NCBI RefSeq assembly: GCF_947179165.1
Contig: NC_077239.1
Location: 68,959,134-69,023,133, forward strand
From: Solanum dulcamara
Taxonomy: Eukaryota; Streptophyta; Magnoliopsida; Solanales; Solanaceae
DNA length: 64,000 bases
Direction: 5' to 3'
Positions within the stretch are counted from its first letter, which is position 1. The number at the start of each line of letters is the position of its first letter. This document shows positions 36,459 to 49,000 of the stretch, piece by piece. The position numbers and the translations under genes are program-made. The notes beneath the pieces are model-generated. The model was not told where the DNA came from, did no database searches, and worked only from the letters and a program-made list of their open reading frames with translations.

Positions 36459-36819
36459 TAAACTACTCAAAGATTCTTCCTTTTTTTTTCCTTGTCTACA
36501 GTTCCACTCACTTCAGATTTTCAGGTCTTTATGTCATTTTATAGAAATCAACTATCAATTTGCTAGCTTTCTTGTTCTTGGTCTTTATAGGGTAATCAAG
36601 ATTTGATTTTTATTCCCAAGTGGGATACTATTATTAGTGTTTGGTATGGAAACTTGCATGGATAGTACCATTCTGTTTCTGGGTATTGCTTTTCTTGGAT
36701 TCTTGAATTCATTCTGTGTTGCTGATTACTGAATAGTGTTGGTTGGTTCAATCAAGATTTTGACTTCTTTGTTTTTTTTTGGTGTGGGGTTTGGTTTTTG
36801 AGCTCTGGGAAGAGGGAGA

Positions 36820-36930
36820 ATGGGAAAAGATGATGGGCTGCTGCTTCTTTCAACAGTAGGACCGCCAATTAAGCGGCGAGCAGGGTTGAGAAGGAAGCAG
36901 GCAGGCAGAGGATCATACAGAGGAAGTTAG
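36820..36930 (+). CDS. Upstream ORF encoding a basic 36-aa peptide
   Basis: Begins MGKDDGLLLLSTVGPPIKRR and ends GRGSYRGS at TAG, 123 nt before the main start codon and in another frame. It is richer in G+C than the leader around it and strongly basic (KRRAGLRRKQ). From memory, an Arabidopsis relative of this gene (bHLH155) carries a conserved peptide upstream ORF, so this is a good candidate for a translated regulator of the downstream gene. I could not compare the peptides. Confidence 0.5.
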   Translation: MGKDDGLLLLSTVGPPIKRRAGLRRKQAGRGSYRGS

Positions 36931-37053
36931 GTATTGGGAAAAGGGAAGAAAATTGGGGATTGTTAGGGTTATTTGAGGCTTAGGACTGGGTTTTGTTTTG
37001 AGAGTTGGTGGTGGGGATTTGTGTGTTAAATTTGTTGGCGACAAAGAAAGAAT

Positions 37054-40000
37054 ATGGCAAGCCAACTGCAACAAGCACTGAGGAGCCTTTGTTGCAACAC
37101 TCCTTGGAAGTATGCTGTGTTCTGGAAGCTCTCACATCGAGCTCGAATGTGAGTTCTTTTGCTTCTTTCATCATGTTTTTAGCTTCCTGTTACTGATATA
37201 TTTCTTTTGGTACTGCTACAAAATGGGTAAAAGTGAAACAACAATATATTTTTCTATGACTCTGGACTGTCATTTGCTTAGCCAGTTTATGAAAAGGTGA
37301 GACTTATATGAATGGAACCTTGATTGTGAAGCTTATAAGAAGCTTGATTTTATAATATACTTGCTGAGACTTAATTTTATCAAGTAAGAGGTCTATTTGA
37401 GATGAATAGCTTTCTTAGTTGGGGTTGGTAATCCGTCATAACTTGGCCTTTAATACCTTTGACTATAAAAGAACAACATTCCTCTCTGATCAGTTGCCCA
37501 TCATGTGAATTTCATTGTAGGATGTTGACTTGGGAGGATGCTTACTATGATAACGATGGGTTTCCAGAGAAAAAATCTCCTGGTAGTACAGCAGGCAACC
37601 TTTATGATGGACATTATTCCAATAATTATCTTGGAGTAGCTGTGGCAAAGATGTCCTATCATGTTTATTCTCTTGGAGAAGGGTATGATATCTCATGCTG
37701 TCAATTCTTATGGTTTTAAAGCTTCAGCCAATGAAATATTTCCCTTGAAGAAATTGCATTTATTACGCTATCTGTTTCTGCACGAGATTTAATTATTTCA
37801 GCATGGAAGCTTTTGTAGAAAGCTTGAAAGTATAGTCAGTTCGTCACACAGTAATTCTTTGCAGACAATATGTTCCAGTCAGATTGAATCTACAGTTATA
37901 ATTTCTCTCTGAAATGAACAAATAGGGCTTATGGATTATGGTAATTAAATGTCTATGTCCTTGTACAGTATTGTTGGGCAGGTTGCAATTACTGGAAAAC
38001 ATCTATGGCTTTCACTAGACAAAGGTGCAGCTATCACCAGCTTGGCGCCTGAGGTGAGCCATTTTCTCTTAGTATGTGCAATTAGCATGTTTCTGATGAA
38101 TTTAGGTATTAAGATGCAGCAATATACTTCCTTTTATGCAACTTGAATGTTACAGATAGAAAAATTTCCAATTTTAATAAAAAGTACATTGACTTGGGAG
38201 CGATCTATTGTACTGGAATTCCCAATATGAACTATTTTGTGACAATTAGATCCAAAACTGCGTAATGGACTTACTTTTTGAACTATTTAGATTGTGGATA
38301 GAGTAAAAGTACGTCCCATTAGACTTCTTATTGATATTAACTTGTAAGGTACTCCATTCTAGATAAGTTAACTTACCCAGCCTAAAATTGAAAATGTGAT
38401 GGTAAATTTGAGGGTTGATTGTATCTTGTGTACATGGTTATTCATTATGATTTTTTCATTTTCAGCACCGTGATGGGTGGCAAGCTCAATTTTCTGCTGG
38501 GATTAAGGTAAAGCTAACTATCCTAATCCTTCAGTTGTAATATTTTCCCATGGTGATATCATCGCCATGCATGTGCATCGTATATGTGGAGATGGTCAGG
38601 AAGTTTTAAGATTTTGGCATCACTTTTGTTCCCTAATCAAGCATCAATGAACATCTATTTTTGATTAAAATCTCTTTCATTTATGATATTTTGGTGTTTG
38701 ACATATTCTACACCTCTGATGCATATGTCTCACCCCATATTCTTCTATTTATAATAACTTCTGATCTTTCCATTGTTTCTTGCTTGACATGGCACTTTTT
38801 GGAAAAAGTTAAAAGTTTTTATATGCTACAATATTGCCATGTCAAAAACATTTTTGATTTGAGAGTCCATCTGCCATTGTCCTGCAAGGGTTAGTAGTGC
38901 ACAAAATCTTGACGTGGGATTGACATGCTTGGCGTATAAAGAAACTAAGCAACTAAAAAATGTGTGAGAGTTGATACTTATCATTTCAAAGAATATGTGT
39001 CAGTATTCCGGGGCATTTTGACATTTCTAAAGACGATTGACAACCACCAAGAATGACAAAACTTACTTTCTACACAAGTAGAATCAGCATACAAGTTATA
39101 TTAGAATTTTACGACCATTGAGTGATACCTGTTCCTTCTTTTATAACTCCTCCTAAATATTGCAGTTACTATTGAAAACTCCATTTCCAACTAACTTGAA
39201 TCATTTTCATTCAACCTTTCTTCTAAATCTCTCTCCTGAATCATCTTAGGTCAATAGAGTGAGATGGAGAGGATGAAATGGTTGTGCATTACTATGATGT
39301 GTAGATGATGTTACACTTGAGCTCCTGACATTCTGGCTTTGGCAGGGTGATGAGTCTAAAAGCAGAAGAACTGTGTTTTTCGTATTAGAAATGTCAAATT
39401 AAAGATAAAATATACCTCCTACATTTCTATCCTACTTGAATCAGGAAACCGTGTTTTTGTGTGTTCTAAAGAAAGTCATTGAGTTTCTTCCACGAAATTC
39501 TTGTAAAATCCATGTGACAACTGACAAGTAGACCATTTTCACATTGCTGCTAGTCCTCAAGGTTAGTCCTTGCATGAGATGACAAGGCTTGCATCAACTG
39601 ATTTCTTGATGCTAACCTGCACATGTGAAGTTTATGAAGATAGTTTTAACTTCTCAATCTTAACTTTAACTTTATCCATCTCCAATCATATGAACTTTAT
39701 CATGAACTTTATTGGCTACATAACATAGGCCTCAAAGAAACATTTTTTCTTGAATGCAGACCATTGTTGTTGCTGCTGTTGCTCCACATGGAGTTGTACA
39801 ACTTGGATCCTTGGATAGTGTAAGATGATCAGCCTCATTTTTTAAGATTTATAAATGGTTTAAGTGCAGGCCAAATAAAATTTTATTTCAAACCACCTTC
39901 AGTTTTTCTTTATAATGTTTATGACAATTTTGTGACTGATCTCCTCTTGACTTGTATTTGTTTAATTTCACACGTGTCACTATATTTTGGACTGTCTCCA

Positions 40001-43000
40001 ATGCATCATTTACTTCCATTTAAAATTCATCACCTTGTGAAACGATTTTTCAACTGGTTTGATCATTTCTAGCTTAGTTAACATCATATGTTCTCATTGA
40101 TCTCTACAGCAGTTATCAGTAACTAGATATGCCTTATCTGCAAATCTTATTTTCTTTTGATTGTTTTGTCAAAGAAGATCCCTGAGGATTTGAGGGTGAT
40201 CAAGCATATTAGAGATGTCTTTTCTGAGCTCCAGGAGTTGATGGCAAGTTGCTTGCGGAGTTCGATGCAGAACAGCATGGAAAATTCTTGCTTGGTAAAT
40301 TGACTATTTCTTTCCGAATTATTGTTATCACAGATCATCTACACCTTTATCTGATGCTGTTACATTTTCCAGTCAGAGATATCAACAAGAACCTCAGGTT
40401 CAGAGGTTTTTCAAGACTGCGTAAATAATCTAGGTAGAAGTGTTTGTGAAGATGGGAGAACTATGTGGTCTCCTCTATATACATCTGTTGAAAAATATGC
40501 TGATCATTCTTGTATCTTCTCGCACCCTGGAGGTTACCCAAATAAAATTCTTGAAGTGGTTAATAACCAAGGACTTCACGAGACTGCAGTTCATGGATCT
40601 GATGACTCTGAGAATTTGCTTCCAACAAGCTGTGAAAGTTCCATTATAAAACACCAAAAGGAAGGGAAGATGTGGGAAGAAACTGATCCAAAGTTTGACG
40701 GGCAAACTAGTGACTTGAGAGTCTTGGGGAAGGGCTCGGTAGATAAAAGTGAGCCAACTTTTAGAAATGATGCAAGTATTGGAAGTGTTTCATATGATGC
40801 TGGACAAGTCACTGAATGCCCTCAGCCGAATAGAAACAATCTTGCTTCTGAAGCTTACAATGATCAAAATGGACTGTTGGGTTTATCAGATCTTCCCAAT
40901 GCATATGCAGATAAATGTTTTGAGACCCAGTGTAATGACACAATGCACACTCCTTTCAGGTTCTGTGCTGGCTATGAGCTATATGAAGCATTAGGGCCAG
41001 TTTTCCAGAAAGGGAATTCTTCCAAGGACTGGGAGGCAGGCAAGCGGGAAGAAATGGCTGTTGAGATGCTTGAGGGAATTGGCACCAGCAATCTGTTAAT
41101 GAGCAACACTGGCAATGAGCATCTTCTAGAAGCAGTAATAGCTAATGTTAACCGCCCTGACAATGATTGTAACAGTGTCAAGTCATTCTGTAAATCTGTT
41201 GATTCCCTCTTGACAACTGAAATGACTGCTGAACCTTGTAGCAGTGACATCGGCACAATCAGTTCTACAGGCTATTCATTTGATCGGGAAACATTGAACA
41301 GCTTCAACTCGTCAGGTACATGTAGTATTCGGTCTTCTAGGGGTTTTTCATCAACCAGTTGTAGCAGAGGTAGCGGATATGTTGAGAGGCCACTTGAACC
41401 CGTTAAAATGCATAAAAAGAGAGCTAGACCTGGTGAAAGTTGCCGACCTAGACCCAGGGATAGACAATTGATCCAAGATCGCATCAAGGAGCTCCGTGAA
41501 CTGGTTCCAAATGGTTCGAAGGTAACCTGATAGGCTATATTTCCTAATTCTGAAGTTGCTTAATTTTTTATTCAGATGTGCTGAAACTTTTGGGTATACC
41601 ACAGTGCAGTATAGACTCACTTCTAGAACGAACAATCAAACACATGCTCTTCATGCAAAGTGTTACCAAGCATGCTGACAAGCTAAGTAAGTGCTCTGCA
41701 TCAAAGGTGAGCTTCTCTTGCATAGTTAGTGATTTATTTTTCAGTTGACATGGTTTAAGTTGTTAATGCCAAGTCAAATACTGGTTACTGAAAATGATGC
41801 CCAAATACCTCCCTTCCCTTGAGAAAAGAAAAGGCATAAACTGAAAAGAATCGTCTATCCTTGGTAATTGACATACTTTTATTTATCTTCTTTTTATATA
41901 TCCTAATTGGAAGTCGGGGAAGGGCTGAGATAAAAAATGTAGTTAATTGCTGATGGAAATCTCCTTCTGTTCTTTGTTTTGGCAATTTCACCAAGGTTGC
42001 TTACCTGGTTCAAAGTGAATCATAGCTCGAGGAAAATCAATATTTTCTGACATTTTATTCATGGGGATGGGGAAAGGTGGAGAAAATACTGTTGAAATAA
42101 CACGGTCATTTTTTTAAATGCGGGTCCTTTGACTTTTGCAAGCCTGCCTTCTCATTTTTCTTAGTTTTATTTTCTATTTGGTCTCACTCGGGGCATCATT
42201 GCTTTAGACATAATTTGCAGAGAAAAACTGTGCTCAGTGTGATGACTTCTGAAAGTGCATCCCTTGGAAAGACTCAAATTATTGGATGAGAAGTGTTTTA
42301 ATGTGTTTATTAGTTTAAGCTTCTGTTGCATGGTTCTATTGTGGCTATAATCGGCTGAGCAAATAGCTAGTTTTATTGGTTCTGGTTATCAAATTCTTTC
42401 CACTAATTTACTTTGTGTTGAACATGTTACAGCTGGTTGACAAAGAATCGGGTATCTGTGGATCTTCCTCTCATGAGGTTGGTTCAAGCTGGGCGGTGGA
42501 AGTTGGAAATAACAAAAAAGTTTGTCCAATGAGGGTTGAAAACTTAGGCATGAATGGTCAAATGCTTGTAGAAGTAAGGAATGATAATGTTGATTGTGAA
42601 TTCTGGCGCCTTTTAATTTTAGTTAGACTATTTGGTGAACAGTAAGGGATGAAACATTTTTATGTGAGTCCAATGCAGATCTTCGAAGACGGAAGCCATT
42701 TCCTTGACATAGCAGAAGCCATCCGGAGCTTGGGTCTTACAATTTTAAAAGGTCTGGCAGAGGCTTGTGGTGAGAGGAAGCGTATGTGTTTTGTGGTTGA
42801 GGTACAATCCTGACTATTGATATGATGTTTTCTCGATCTTAAATAGAATCCGCCGGTTCACTAGCTACTTACTTCTTGTGTGATTCCTCATCCTCTCTTA
42901 AAGGAGTTGTATCAATATATAAAGACTGATGGTTACAGTTGGTACCGGACTGTTGGATCAACTAGTCCTTAATCATACCAATGAAAAATGAAAAGAATTA

Positions 43001-46000
43001 TGTATGTTCACATTTTATTAAAAAATTCTTAATGAGTATAATAATAGCCTTTCATTTGAAATCTAAAATTTTACATCATTGGAAAATTGATAATGCTCTA
43101 TTATGCGTCTTCCTACTAAATGATTCTAATGATTTTATAAATAATCCTTCTAGTTCTTTTTATCATTTGTTTTCATCAGGGCATCTTTTGACTCATTTGT
43201 CAATCATGTGTATACAATTTAACCATTTAAAGTAAAGAACAACATGAAAATAATAGCATAAAGCTCTAGCCTCTAATTACTACTATAGATTCTAGACTTA
43301 TCTTTACTTTAATTTAGTAACCTATGAGAAGACAGGAATTTGAGAGAGAACTCAGCGTGATTATTCCCACAAGCTATTGGGGTTTAAATAGCTAAGTATA
43401 CATGTCCTAAAAAGAAAAGGAAATCAATACCTAATCAATACAAATCAATACCTAATTAAAATAGGAGTTAATCAAGCTACCTACTATATTTACACATATG
43501 CTATAGAATATTCCTTGGATTCTAATACTCCCCTCAAGCTGGTGCATACAAATTATATGTACCAAGCTTGTTACATATATAATTTGTTTTAGGACCGGCT
43601 AGGGACTTGTGAATATGTCTGCAAATTGATCGCTTGACCGCACGAACCTTGTGACGATGTCTTCTGAGAGTACCTTTTCTTTGACAAAATGACAATCAAT
43701 CTCTATGTGTTTGTTCCTCTCGTGAAATACTGAATTTGATGCAATGTGAAGTGTAGCTTGATTATCGCACACAAGTTCCATTCCTTTAGTATCTCCAAAT
43801 TTCAACTCCTTCAGTAGTTGCTTGATCCATATGAGTTTTGTTTCTTACTTTTCCAAGACACCAAATTCCCCTCAACTAGAACACAATACCCAAAAGTGGA
43901 TCGTCTGTCAAAGGGTGACCTTGCCTAATTTGCATCTGAATATCCAACAATATTCTCATATCCTCAGTCTTCGTAAAGTAGTCCTTTTCTTGGAGCAGAA
44001 TTTATGTATCGAAGAATGCAAATAAGTACATTCCAATGACTATCATAAAGAGAATTCAAGAACTGACTTACGACACTAATCGGGAAGGTAATAATAGGTC
44101 GAGTAACTGTGAGATAATTCAACTTTCCTATCAGCTTTCTATATCTTCCTAGATCGCTAAGAGGCTTCCCCCTGACCTAGTAGGAGCTTAACATTTGAAT
44201 CAATTGGAGAATCAATAGGCCTACAATCTGTCATCTTTGTCTTTTTTTTATGATATGGAAAATCCGTAGCCGCTATCCTTTGGTGTGCACAGGGTAAAAC
44301 CCCTGCTCCTATGCAATAGCTCGCAAACCATATAAGAGAGGTAACCCGCACAAGGCAAGCCCTGTGCAACGAGCTCGACCTAGAAGACAAACCCCTTGCT
44401 TTCACTGGCAAGGGGTTCAAACTTGAAACCTCCGACATGGAAGTCCCAAGCCCAAACCACTAGGTTATCCTTGTCTCTTTAAGAATATAAAATGCATGCT
44501 TCTTTTGTGAAATGACAATTTTTGATTTGGATTGGGCAACCTCAATGCCCAAAAAGTACATCAATCCACCAAGATCCTTAGCTTGAAAGTGCTGGAAAAG
44601 GTGATGTTTCAATTTGGTAATTCCCTCATCATCATTGCCTGTGATAACTATGTCATCAACATACACTACCAAATACATACACAAACCTGGAGTAGAGTGA
44701 CTATAGAACACGTAATGATCAACTTCACTTCGCACCATGCTAAACTCCTAAATAACCATGCTAAATCCCAAATCATGCTTAAAGAGATTGCTTCAAGCCA
44801 GAGTGCTCGTCGTAGTCTACACACCATGTTACTAGATTCCCCCTGAGCAACAAAATCAGGTGGTTGCTCCATATATATCTCATCTTCGAGATCCCCATGA
44901 AGAAGACATTTTTAATATCCAACCGGTAGAGAGGCCAATGACACACCGCAACCATGGATAAAAAGAGACAGACTGAAGCAATCTTGGCCATAGGAGAGAG
45001 TATCACCATAGTCGAGACCAAAAATCTGTGTATAACCCTTGGCCACTAGTCGAGCTTTTAGGTGATCAAAATGTCCATCAGGGCCAACCTTCACTGCATA
45101 TACCCAACAACAACTAACTTTAGATTTATCCGGAGGTAGAGGAACAAGCTCCCAAGTACCACTTGAGTGTAAGGCAGGCCTTTCTTCAATCATAGCTTGT
45201 TGCCAGCCTGGATGAGAAAGAGCTTCACCTATAGTCTTAGGAATAGACACAGATGATAGTGATAATACAAAGGATGAATAGGCTGGTGAAAAATGATGAT
45301 AGCTCAAACAAGTATAGATAAGATGCAGGTTATGAGTAGAGAGATTACCTTTTCGAGTGGCAATGAAAGGACTTTGTGTAGACAAATCCTCAGCAGGCAA
45401 GGATTCCGGTGGCAGGCGTGAATCATCTGTGTGCGGACGACGATGATAGGTTAATAGTGGTGGAGGTGCTAAGGATGAAGATGGAGTCATAGGAGATGAT
45501 GTGGATGGATAGACTATGGCAGGATCCCTAAAAGATGGAAGTGGTAGAACCTCAGAACTGGCTAATTGTTCAGCAGAAGAGGATGTAAAGTGGGACTGAC
45601 CTTCAAAAAAAGTAACATTAGCGAACATAAGGTATCGCTGGAGGTCAGGTGAGAAGCATCAATATCCCTTATGTACCCTTGAATAACCAAGGAAGACAAA
45701 TTTAAGAGCATGGGGAGCAAATTTGTCTTTTCTGGAGTGAATATATGGTCAAGCATGTGCTCCCAAAGACGCGTGGTGGAAAAGAGAATAAGGTTGACTG
45801 GGAAACAAAATAGTGTGTGGTACCTTATTTTGAGTAGAAAAGGAACACATACGGTTAATTAGATGATAACAAGAGGTCAGCACTGTGTCGCCCCAAAAAC
45901 GCAAAGGAACATTTGCTTGTATGTGAAGAGTGCGTGCAATCTCAACAATATGCCTATGTTTTCTCTAGATGTGTCATGAAGAATTCCATGGGTAGACATA

Positions 46001-49000
46001 AATTGTTTAAATTGGGATGACAAATAATCACGTGCATTATCACTATAGAAAGTACAAATAGAAACACCAAACTGATTTTTTATTTCAGCACAAAAAGTTT
46101 GACATGTGAAAAAATAATTCAGAACGATCTTTCATTAAGAACATCCAAGTGCACCTTGAGTTATCATCAATGAAAGTAATAAAATACTTAAAACTCAATG
46201 TAGAATAGACTCTATTAGGACCCCAAATATCAGAATGAACTAAATGAAAAAGAGATTCTGCACGATTATTAGAACTACGTGGAAAATTAGCTCGGAGCTC
46301 GGTTGTGCTTCCCCAATTGACATGACTCACAATCTAACTTAGACAATTTGGACAAGCTAGGTACCATCTTTTGAAGTTTGGATAAACGAGGGTGCCCCAA
46401 TCGTCTGTGGATTAAATCTGGAGAGTTTGAGACTGAACAAACTGTAGTGGATCTGTGAGAATTGAGATAATAAAGTCCATCTGACTCATGACCTACGCCA
46501 ATCATCCTTCTTGTATAGAGGTCTTGTATAATAAAGAAGTTACAAAAAATGAGATGAAATAATTTAAAGCCTTAGCCAAACGACTTATTGACAATAGGCT
46601 AAAGGGACAACCAAGGACAAAAATAACATTATTTAGAGTCAAGGAAGGTATGGGATTGTCTTGACCGACTCCTGCTGCCATGATCTGAGAACCATTAGCT
46701 AATGTAACAATGGGAAGGGCTGAGAGTAAGTAATATTAGACAGTATAGATTTGTTACCAGAAATGTGGTCAGAAGCGCCCGAGTGCATGACTCAAGGGCC
46801 TAGTGTGGTGGACTGTGAGATACAAGCAACGGGATTAACAGGATTACCAACTTGGGCAACAGAAGCTATTGATGAAATTGTCTGCTTACTTGCTTGATAC
46901 TGAAGAAAGTCATTGTATTCTACCTCAGACAAAGAAAATAATTGACTGATTGGATTACCAGTGGATTCAGTTTGAGCAACATGAGCATTCTTTGGTTTAA
47001 CATGTCTCCAATTGCTTTGAACACTTGGAGTGGCGGGCATTAACTCATTAAATTCTTCCATAATTTTATGAACCTGTCCAAGATAAGTTGCCATATTTGA
47101 GTCCTCTTTTTTAAGGTTAGTCAACCGAGAAATCACATTATAAAAGCGGGATATGTCATTTGTGTATAGCCCACGAGCCTTTTCCCAAACTAAGAAGCAA
47201 GTTTGGAATGGCTAGAACATTGTCATCAACTTTGAATCAATAGATTTCCATAACAGACTACACAATTGAGCATCAATCTTCTCCTATTCGCCCCTATCTT
47301 TTTCAGTAATATCCTTAGCCTGTGTAACCAAGTGATCCTGAACACCTTGTCCATTGCACCGTAATGAACAGGACCAAGATAAATAGTTTGCACTACCTGT
47401 CAAAGGTTCTGTGGTGATGCCATAGTTTGGGTTGCTGGAACCCACAAATTTAGTACTAAACATATCGGATCCGAGAGACATGAAAAAAATAGATCTATTA
47501 GTGTCCAAAAATAAAGTAAATTCGGGAAAAAACCTGAATAAATATGGAAAATTGAAAAACTGCTTGTTGTCTCATCGGAAAAAGTTAAGGAAAAAATCTG
47601 CCGGAAAAGTGGCGGGAAAACACCACGCCGCGAGGATTCCGTTCTTAATGGTGGTACTGGTATTTGCACAATACCCATTCTCAACAATTTTGTTCTCTTA
47701 TTATTTTTGTTTTCTCACTAAACAAAGCTCTGATATCATGTGAGAAGACAAGAGTTTGAGACAGATTTCAGCTTGATTATTCCCACAACCTATTGGGGTT
47801 TAAATAACTAAGTATATATGTCCTGAAAAGGAAAGAAAATTAATACCTAATTAAAATAGGAGTAAATCTAGGAGTAAATCAAGCTAGCTACTATATTTAC
47901 ACATATGCTATAGAATATTCCTAGGATTCTAACACTCCCCCTTATTGAAGTGTGTGACCATCTCATCTAAAAGCTTAAGCTGTTAGAGAGAGCACACTTT
48001 TTAATTATTTAATTGTATTCTCAACATACCCCCTCACTTGTAGGCTTGATTCTTTTATCATGGGTGGGTCAAGCACGTGTCAATTCTTTTCCTATATTCT
48101 CACAATTAGTAAATTTGTGGGATTCGATATTAGGACCTCTGCTTGCTCTGATACTATATTGTAGTGTGTGGCCATCTCATCTAAAAGCTTAAGCTGTTAG
48201 AGAGAACACACTTTTTATTATTTAATTATATTCTCAACATAATCCATTCATCATGTTCGTTGTACAAAATTCACAATTAGTAAATTTGCGAGTTTTGGGA
48301 ATTCAAACGGAAAAAGGTCAAAATTATCTTATCTTTGTGTTTCTTTGTCAAGATCTCTTAAATGGAAAATCCACATATTTTGTTCTGAAGATCATTTGAT
48401 TTTTTAAATTTTCTGTGATAATTTCATATAATTGAGATGAATTTTCTTTATTTCATTTTCCTAAATATTTCCATTATGTTTAGACGATTAATGTTTACAT
48501 CGTTGTTTTTAAGAGAATTTGAATATTTCCTAAATAATCTTTTAATAAACATGCATAGCAAATAAGACAATTATGGAATAAAAGGAAGACTTCCAAATTA
48601 AAAGAAGATTAGGAGATAAAGTTGCCCGTAATATGATGAAAGCTGCAACCCGAAAAAAAAGTACTAAGGGAGGTATGGAAAATAAAAGAACAGATCACTG
48701 AATTACTATTAACACTAACACGCTAAAATGCAGATTTGTTGACATTTTGACAAGTAGTTATAGATTATAAGCTGCTAATCGTATAATATTGCTCTGTTGA
48801 GCAAGGTTATTAAGTTGAGGTCAATTGGAAATAAACCTTATTAAACATTGCTTCAGATTTTGATTGCATCTACTCATTGTAAATAACAATGTTATGGTAG
48901 AGGATGCCAATAGACTAGACTGCTTGCAGAATCAAGAATTAGCATACTTCTTTAGATGTTCGCTTTGTCCCCCCAGTGGTTCCATCTGATTTAACTTATT

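Larger units (their letters stand above)
43325..47934 (-). mobile_element. Ty1/copia retrotransposon (inactive)
   Basis: Two short direct LTRs (43325-43527, 203 bp; 47741-47934, 194 bp) flank gag-protease-integrase-RT-RNase H in copia order on the - strand. The primer site and polypurine tract are in place. Flanking pentamers (ACCTA and CTCCC) do not match, so no target duplication remains. The coding part is full of stops, and a SINE interrupts the RT/RNase H region. Confidence 0.88.

Noticed and set aside
41522..41604. Alternative acceptor after TTTATTCAG near 41574
   Set aside because: Using it would add out-of-frame codons before CSIDSLLERT. The acceptor at 41604 joins the bHLH domain exactly.
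40475..41635. Several 70-94 codon frames opposite or out of frame with bHLH exon 7
   Set aside because: Shadows of the long coding exon.
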